DNA of 64,000 nucleotides from Ceratodon purpureus (Eukaryota; Streptophyta; Bryopsida; Pseudoditrichales; Ditrichaceae): NCBI GenBank assembly GCA_014871385.1, contig CM026423.1, positions 19,147,690 to 19,211,689 of the forward strand, read 5' to 3'. Shown piece by piece: positions 58,365 to 64,000 of this stretch (position 1 is its first letter; each line of letters starts with the position of its first letter). The notes under the pieces were generated by a model. It saw only the letters and a program-made list of their open reading frames with translations, ran no database searches and was not told where the DNA came from. The position numbers and the translations under genes were made by a program.

Positions 58365-59669
58365 ATGGTGAGCGTGGGAGATGTCGTACCCACAAGGATG
58401 GAAAAAATAAAGCGGACCAACTGGGCCGCCAACATCATGTACGATGGGGCCTTCCATGAGATGACTGCAATTGAAGAGATTCCAGCTTTGGTGCAATCGC
58501 TAGAAAAGGTGACAGCGGTTGGCACAGGCCACACCTTCAATCACATCGCAGACAGTCCCTGCAACCAGATCTCATTGAGATTGTTGCACGAAGTGTCGAC
58601 ATTCGATGAAGTTAGCCGCACAGTGACAGTTCAAGCAGGCATCACATACGACCAGCTGTGCCCATACCTTGAAGACAGAGGCTTTGCTGTACATAATTTG
58701 GCTTCTCTCATCCAGCTCTCCGTTGTTGGAGCATGCAGCACTGCCACACATGGCTCGGGTGACAAGAATGGCAACCTTGCAACCTCGGTTTCCTCTCTTG
58801 AAATGGTCACCGCTGACGGAGAATTGGTGAAGCTGTCTCGCCACAACGATGTCGACTTTAGCGCAGTCCTAGTTGGTCTAGGTGCTTTTGGAGTAATCAC
58901 GCAGCTTACTTTGGACATTCAACCAGCTTTCAATGTAGAACAGTATGTGTATGAACGCCTGCCATTCGACCAATTGAGAGACCATTTTGACGCCATCATG
59001 GCAAGTGCCTACAGCGTCAGTGTCTTCACCGACTGGCAGGATCAACAGAACAACGAAATATGGGTCAAGAGCCGAGTGGGTGATGGGGAGAAATTCGAAG
59101 CTACTCAAAAATTCTTCGGAGCTACACTTGCTACTCAAAAGCTTCATCCGGTACGCAATTTGCCAGCTGAGACGTGCACTGAGCAGATGGGAATACCAGG
59201 ACCCTCATTCGAGCGGCTGCCCCATTTCCGCATGGGTTGCACTCCCAGCGTCGGCGAGGAACTGCAATCAGAGTATTTTATGCCTCGACATTACGCTGCC
59301 GGTGCAATCTTGGCCTTGCAGGGATTGTCTGATGAGATAACCCCGAACGTTTTTGTATCAGAAATCCGGACGGTTGCAGCAGATGAGTTCTGGATGAGCA
59401 CATGCTACCATCGTGCATCTGTGGCGATAGGATTCACTTGGAAGCCTGACTGGCCGGCAATCAAAAGCTTGCTTCCCAAGATTGAAAGTGTGTTGGCTCC
59501 ATTTGACCCTCGTCCGCATTGGGGCAAGTTGTTCCATTTCTCACCTGCTGAGCTCCACTCGAAGTATGAGAAAATGGACGATTTTGTTCAACTGGCGTCG
59601 AAGTATGATCCCAAAGGAAAGTTTCGGAATGAGTTCTTGAGCAGCTACATTTTCACTCCTTGTTCCTAG
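58365..59669 (+). CDS. FAD-linked alditol/aldonolactone-type oxidase, intronless CDS
   Basis: An FAD-dependent oxidoreductase of the VAO/ALO group, closest in layout to bacterial alditol (xylitol/sorbitol) oxidases, which oxidise a sugar alcohol or sugar lactone with release of H2O2; the substrate here is not proven. It has 434 residues from the ATG at 58365, close to the roughly 420 of alditol oxidases. The start follows an acceptor-like TTTGCAG. An earlier in-frame ATG at 58341 would add a hydrophobic LLVTVC stretch. Near the start, NWAANIMYDGAFHEM is typical. VGTGHTFNHIAD holds the histidine (about residue 56) that in relatives binds FAD covalently. The FAD-domain blocks GACSTATHGSGDKNG and LGAFGVITQLTLDIQP follow, and the C-terminal ALO-type HWGK motif is near residue 385. 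The coding sequence has no introns. Confidence 0.9.
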   Translation: MVSVGDVVPTRMEKIKRTNWAANIMYDGAFHEMTAIEEIPALVQSLEKVTAVGTGHTFNHIADSPCNQISLRLLHEVSTFDEVSRTVTVQAGITYDQLCPYLEDRGFAVHNLASLIQLSVVGACSTATHGSGDKNGNLATSVSSLEMVTADGELVKLSRHNDVDFSAVLVGLGAFGVITQLTLDIQPAFNVEQYVYERLPFDQLRDHFDAIMASAYSVSVFTDWQDQQNNEIWVKSRVGDGEKFEATQKFFGATLATQKLHPVRNLPAETCTEQMGIPGPSFERLPHFRMGCTPSVGEELQSEYFMPRHYAAGAILALQGLSDEITPNVFVSEIRTVAADEFWMSTCYHRASVAIGFTWKPDWPAIKSLLPKIESVLAPFDPRPHWGKLFHFSPAELHSKYEKMDDFVQLASKYDPKGKFRNEFLSSYIFTPCS

Positions 59670-60862
59670 GACCGTTTTTAGAACCCTAGTTTTGTAAATC
59701 TTCATGGAAGCGCCTAAACTGGGAGTACGAGTATATAAAGCGGAGATAGCCCGTTCTCATTTTAAAATCTATTTCTGTGTGATCTCTTCTTACATTTCTG
59801 AGCCTAGTGGCTTTGTCCTATGAGATGGAGTAATTTTTGTATGAGCATGAAAATGAAACCCTATACTTTTGTCCGCACACAAAAGTAGAGATAGCTTATT
59901 CTCATTTGAAATCTTAATTCTCTTAATCCGCTCAAAAGATCACTCTGAACTCAGGGAAACCAAAGTTTTGTGATAATTCTCACCCACTTACGTTAAGGCC
60001 CGAACTAAACGGGAGGAAACTTACATGGACGGTAGTGAGTTGGATAATTAGTATTGGTTCAAATGAACAAGTAGTTGCCACATGAGTGAAAGTATGGGAA
60101 GTGGCAACAATCACATGGAATAACTTTTTAGCTTTTGAATTTGCTTTGGATATTGTTTTGGATCTACTTGGCAATAAAGTAGAGTGACATGGCACAATAG
60201 ATGTAGTTCAATACTACCGGCACTAATGCTTGGAAGTTCCACAGTGTAAAGAGAAAAACAAGGAAGAAAAGACTTTCAAAAGCAAAGTGCCATGTTGGAG
60301 GAAGTTGTGAAACTTCCTCTGCTCTCGTGTGGTTTGGGCCTAAGAGTTGTTCAATGGCTTTAAGAATATCCTTTCTAAAAAGAATCTTCACTATAATAAC
60401 ATCTAAACATAAGATAGAACTTAGTACTTATTAATATTTGAACAACACTGCCCCGCTGTGGAAGTGCTGTGTACAATGCGCCTAACATTAATTGAGCAAA
60501 TCACATGCGAAGAGTATTGCCTACTTGTGTGCTTTGATAACTTGGAGATGAGGCATATGGAGTCAAAGGGCAACGGGTCCGATTTTTCCATTAACAAGGT
60601 AGAGGGCCCTGAGTCGTTTAAACATATTCATCATGGACAAAACTGCCTAGCCTCTATAGACTGCGTTCTCAGAGATTTCTACAGAGCTTCAGCCTCAATC
60701 TAATTAAAACGTCACACTGTATGCTACATGTGACGAAAGAATGGATGGACTAATGAAAGTAATTGCTACAGCGTCTGGAGTGCATTAATTCAAGACCAAA
60801 ACAGTTCCATACTTCTCTACAAGGAACCACGGCATAGTAATATCAAATGAAAAAGAATGCAG
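59670..60862. other. Convergent intergenic region
   Basis: 3' flanks of the oxidase and chloride-channel genes. Only short frames without family resemblance. Confidence 0.5.
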
Positions 60863-63800
60863 TTAATGTGCTCCATCAGCATGAGGTGACGAATCTTCTT
60901 CTCGCTCTTTCAGAGCTAGGGCGGTCGCCATTCGTTTTGACGCTTCAGCCCTACAAACAGAAGAATACAAGTCAATCACGATAGAAGTGCTCAAGATGGA
61001 ACTCCACAACTTGGAAAGAAGTACCTTCCCCTACCTACTGGAAAAAAAGTCAATTCAGCAGCAGCTCCGTATGAGCTACATTCTACTCATCAGAATACCA
61101 CGAGTTTCCAAGGATAAAAAAATTTAAAATCAATTTCTGACAAATATAAGCTGCCACAGGGGATCCTTGACAAGACTTCGAGATAGTAAACACTGCAGTT
61201 TTCCGTGATGCTTAACCATAAAGTGATGAAAAGAAAGGAGAGCTTACTTGATACACTGTGAAATTGCTTCACGATGCAGGAGACCAACCACCTTATGGCC
61301 ACGGTCCTGCCATTGCCTACCAATGCGAGTGACAACTGGAAGCTGATGGAGACCACGCGGCTGCATCAATTCCTCTGCAGCCCCCAAGGTTGTGTCTGGA
61401 TAACAGAACACAACATTATGGCCGTCGGCCACATTCTCAATACCGCTGGTACATATAGCAGCAACCAACATCATGTCTACCTGAGAACACAAGTAACATC
61501 CACATGTTAGTCAAAATAACACTAAAGTTATCCTTGAAGTCCCTCGAACCAGGATGAGTGTCCAAAGTAGAGATAATAAATAAAATTTCATAAGCACCAA
61601 TGTTAGTTCTTTACTCTTTAGTTGAGAATGGAGAAGCATGGTACCCACTCGTCATGATTTTGGCTCACTTTCTATTTTCACTCACACCGAGGATTCAATT
61701 AGAGAGAGGACCAAAGAGAGGGCAGTGTAACTTTATTGAAAACCAGACATTCAAATTCACGTCAATGAGAAAGTAGTAACGAAAAGATCTTGGTAGGAGA
61801 AGTGTACCTCTACAACAGCTGGGACATCAGAAAAGACAGATTCCTCAACGGCTCTCAGTACTTCTCGTTGCAAGTCGCTAGAAGATATAATTCCCTCTAA
61901 AATATCGCTCTCGTCGACGACCAGAGCACAGCGTTGTCCACCTGCCAGCATTGCACCCAGACCCTCTTTCACTGTGGCCATTGCATTCACCTTAACAAAG
62001 TCTTTCGACATCGCTTGGGCAACCTGCAGAACCATTAAAGCCGTGATATTAGAAGTGATGTTAGTAACACCAATGCATCTTGACTGAACTTAACGTCATG
62101 TCAGAAACTCCCCACCAGAACAAACAACACAATACTGCTTTCCTGAGTGCTGTAGGAGGAACAGTCACGCCCACATGCAAATAGAATTGCACTTGCTGAG
62201 CCATAATGTTGTGAACAAGAATACAGAAATCATTCGAATCACATTATGAATGAATACAACTGTAAATGATGAATATCAAGCATTAGAAATGCATAGAAAG
62301 AGAAACGTACTTGACACTCGTTCATCAGAAACTCGTCTGATATGTATAGTGAACTGGGATCGTCGTCAGTACTCAGCGTAATAAGCTCAATCTCAGCATC
62401 TTGTCCGCTAGCTCGTCGCCACACACGCCCACCAGTAGGTAACTCACCAGAACCACCACCTACAAGACCCAGTTGTGTTGCAGCGTCTTTGGAAGGTTTT
62501 TTCTGATTTCCTACGGCTGCCACCCAGATTGCAAGTCCTACAGCACCCTGCACATGAAACAAAAACCGTTAAAAAAATATTGAGGGCAACAAAATTGGAC
62601 AGTAAGGATCAGTACCGAGGATTGACATTAGCAATCTTAGCAAGTCCCAAGTAAATTATGACAAAGCCATCAGAATCTAACTAAGAGAGCTCCCTCCCAT
62701 GATAACATAAATAAGAAAAGAAAGTTGCTACAGACCAGAGTGATTTTGGAAAATAGACAAAGACGTCATCTTACCATCAGAGGGAGCAATATATGATAAT
62801 CTTTGGTGAGCTCGAAAAGCAGGAGGACAGACGTCAGGGGAACTGAACATACTGAAGCTAGCAAAGCTGCCATTCCTACCTGTTGCACACGCCCAACATA
62901 AACTTCAGACATCTTTCTAGGAATACATTTTTGCTGTTTTCACATAGTGGAGCACATGGGAGTTAGATCTAGATCATATCAAGACTAACTCATAACGCGG
63001 GCTAAACCCAACAAGACCCCAAAATTCCTTTCAAAGCACGATAGAAACGGGTGACACTAACATGGTTCAACCATACAATAGCAAGAAAATATGAAGCAAA
63101 CAGCCAATACACGTGGTACTTACCAATGCATAGGCCTGAGGATGAGCTACAGCATTATGACCTGGCAATACAGTATTGATAGCCTGTCCAATTATGCTCC
63201 CATACAAGGCACCAGCCGCTGACCCAATGAACAAACTGGGTGCATACAAGCCTCCCACCAGCCCTGAACCTTTACACATTGCAGTTGCTACTATTTTCGC
63301 AACAGTAAGTTGTGCCAAAAGACCTTGACCAGGAGCGGTTGCAGTAAAACCAGTCTTGAGAATTTCGTCCACATTGGTAAAACCCCAATACAGAACCCCT
63401 GGGTATCTTAATGCAATAATTCCTGTGAACAGAGCTCCAATAGCCGGGGTGACTGAAGTAGGAATACCAAGATGGTCATTCATGAAGCCAAACGTACGAG
63501 TGAACCATGCAACAAGGCGGGTGAAAACGACACTCATGACGCCGCAGATGCCTCCAAGAAGTATGTACAGTGGCAGCTCTGCACAAAGGGAAATAAGGTA
63601 GAGATTTTATTTTATAAACATTAACAGCCGAAGAACTAGATTTGGCGAATGAAGAAATCAGTTTCTGTAAGTAAAATTGATGAGATGTCTTAGTAAAGAA
63701 ATTGTACCAGCAGCAGATCGTAACTCATAGGGTGGAACAGTAAATGCAGGCCTCTCGCCAAGTAGAATTTGGGACACAGTAGACGAGATCACTGCCGCTA

Positions 63801-63902
63801 GAATTATCATTGCAGTCGTAAGAGGAGGAGAATTTTCGGCATGCTGGGGTCTCAGCACAGTTTCAATAGCAAAAAAAGTTCCGGCAACAGGTGCGTTGAA
63901 AC
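60863..63902 (-). CDS. CLC-e: CLC-type chloride channel (CLC-e-like), 3' part, 7 exons seen
   Basis: A voltage-gated anion channel/transporter family member, most like plant CLC-e, which in Arabidopsis is in thylakoids. Exons on the minus strand: 63902-63708, 63578-63124, 62879-62775, 62547-62311, 62023-61808, 61480-61248, 60950-60863, encoding about 508 C-terminal residues; the 5' part lies beyond the window. Visible features: GFNAPVAGTFFAIETVLRP, then EVIN-free linker ELPLYILLGGICGVMS, and YPGVLYWGFTNVDEIL. SGLVGGLYAPSLFIGSAAG carries the GLxxPxxxxG-like anion motif. VGMAALLASVCSVPLTSVLL and FELTKDYHILLPLMGAVGL end the membrane part. Two CBS domains follow: VAQAMSKDFVKVNAMATV to SSDLQREVL, and FCYPDTTLGAAEELMQPRGL to GLLHREAISQCI. 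The gating-glutamate motif is upstream and not seen. The position of the proton glutamate of exchangers appears to be threonine (AIET). Confidence 0.93.
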
Positions 63903-64000
63903 CTACGACACATAGAAAGTTCCGTAAGATCTATGTAACTAACCAGAATAACCAAATACCCGACCCAACGTTTCACAAAAACAAAAATAAAAAAATTGCA

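Noticed and set aside
1-64000. CRISPR arrays, bacterial operons or phage genes
   Set aside because: The genes are spliced and of plant type; the tandem repeats present are short, degenerate minisatellites without unique spacers.

Overview
This 64 kb window is nuclear DNA of a land plant, most likely a moss. The evidence is: spliced genes with GT-AG introns; nuclear genes for chloroplast proteins (ATP synthase delta subunit, ribosomal protein L19) with N-terminal transit-like regions; a CLC-e-like anion channel and an MSL1-like mechanosensitive channel; and a complete, intronless fungal-type HET-domain gene, a class reported in mosses as a fungal acquisition. No species was established. Genes are sparse GC-richer islands in AT-rich DNA full of small transposon remnants.

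Layout. 1-1483: one end of a small LTR retrotransposon on the minus strand (238 bp LTR with TGTTA/TAACA ends). 1484-5043: AT-rich repeats, including a TTAA-flanked inverted-repeat element and a 36 bp inverted repeat pair. 5044-8870: MSL1-like MscS channel gene, 10 exons. 9968-10695: DUF2062 membrane protein, 2 exons. 12959-15588: coiled-coil protein of unknown function, 5 coding exons. 15589-23387: gene-poor AT-rich stretch with two MITEs and a small fragment like a fungal nuclease-like family. 23388-24176: chloroplast ATP synthase delta subunit. 24177-29103: nested MITEs and the leader region of the next gene. 29104-31272: HET-domain protein. 32830-38503: 20-exon LRR receptor kinase. 39277-40966 (minus): plastid ribosomal protein L19, 5 exons. 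43080-43600 (minus): dead DDE_1 (pogo/Tigger-type) transposase. 45108-50517: two more TTAA MITEs and a tRNA-derived SINE. 52674-54098: protein kinase with a DYE motif in place of DFG. 58365-59669: intronless alditol/aldonolactone-type FAD oxidase. 60863-63902 (minus): 3' part of a CLC-e-like chloride channel, continuing beyond the right edge.

The genes do not form a pathway; they are independent eukaryotic transcription units. Common threads are organelle function (delta subunit, L19, and probably the CLC-e-like and MSL1-like channels), membrane signalling (receptor kinase, DYE kinase), and two intronless genes whose closest recognisable families are microbial (HET, alditol oxidase-like).

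The most notable non-genic signal is a family of about 0.93 kb elements. They have symmetrical TTAA-CCCC...GGGG-TTAA ends, and four copies plus two related elements lie in this one window. One copy is inserted inside another TTAA element. The ends resemble piggyBac-type termini. Exon boundaries were worked out by hand from splice consensus and reading-frame continuity and have not been checked against transcripts.
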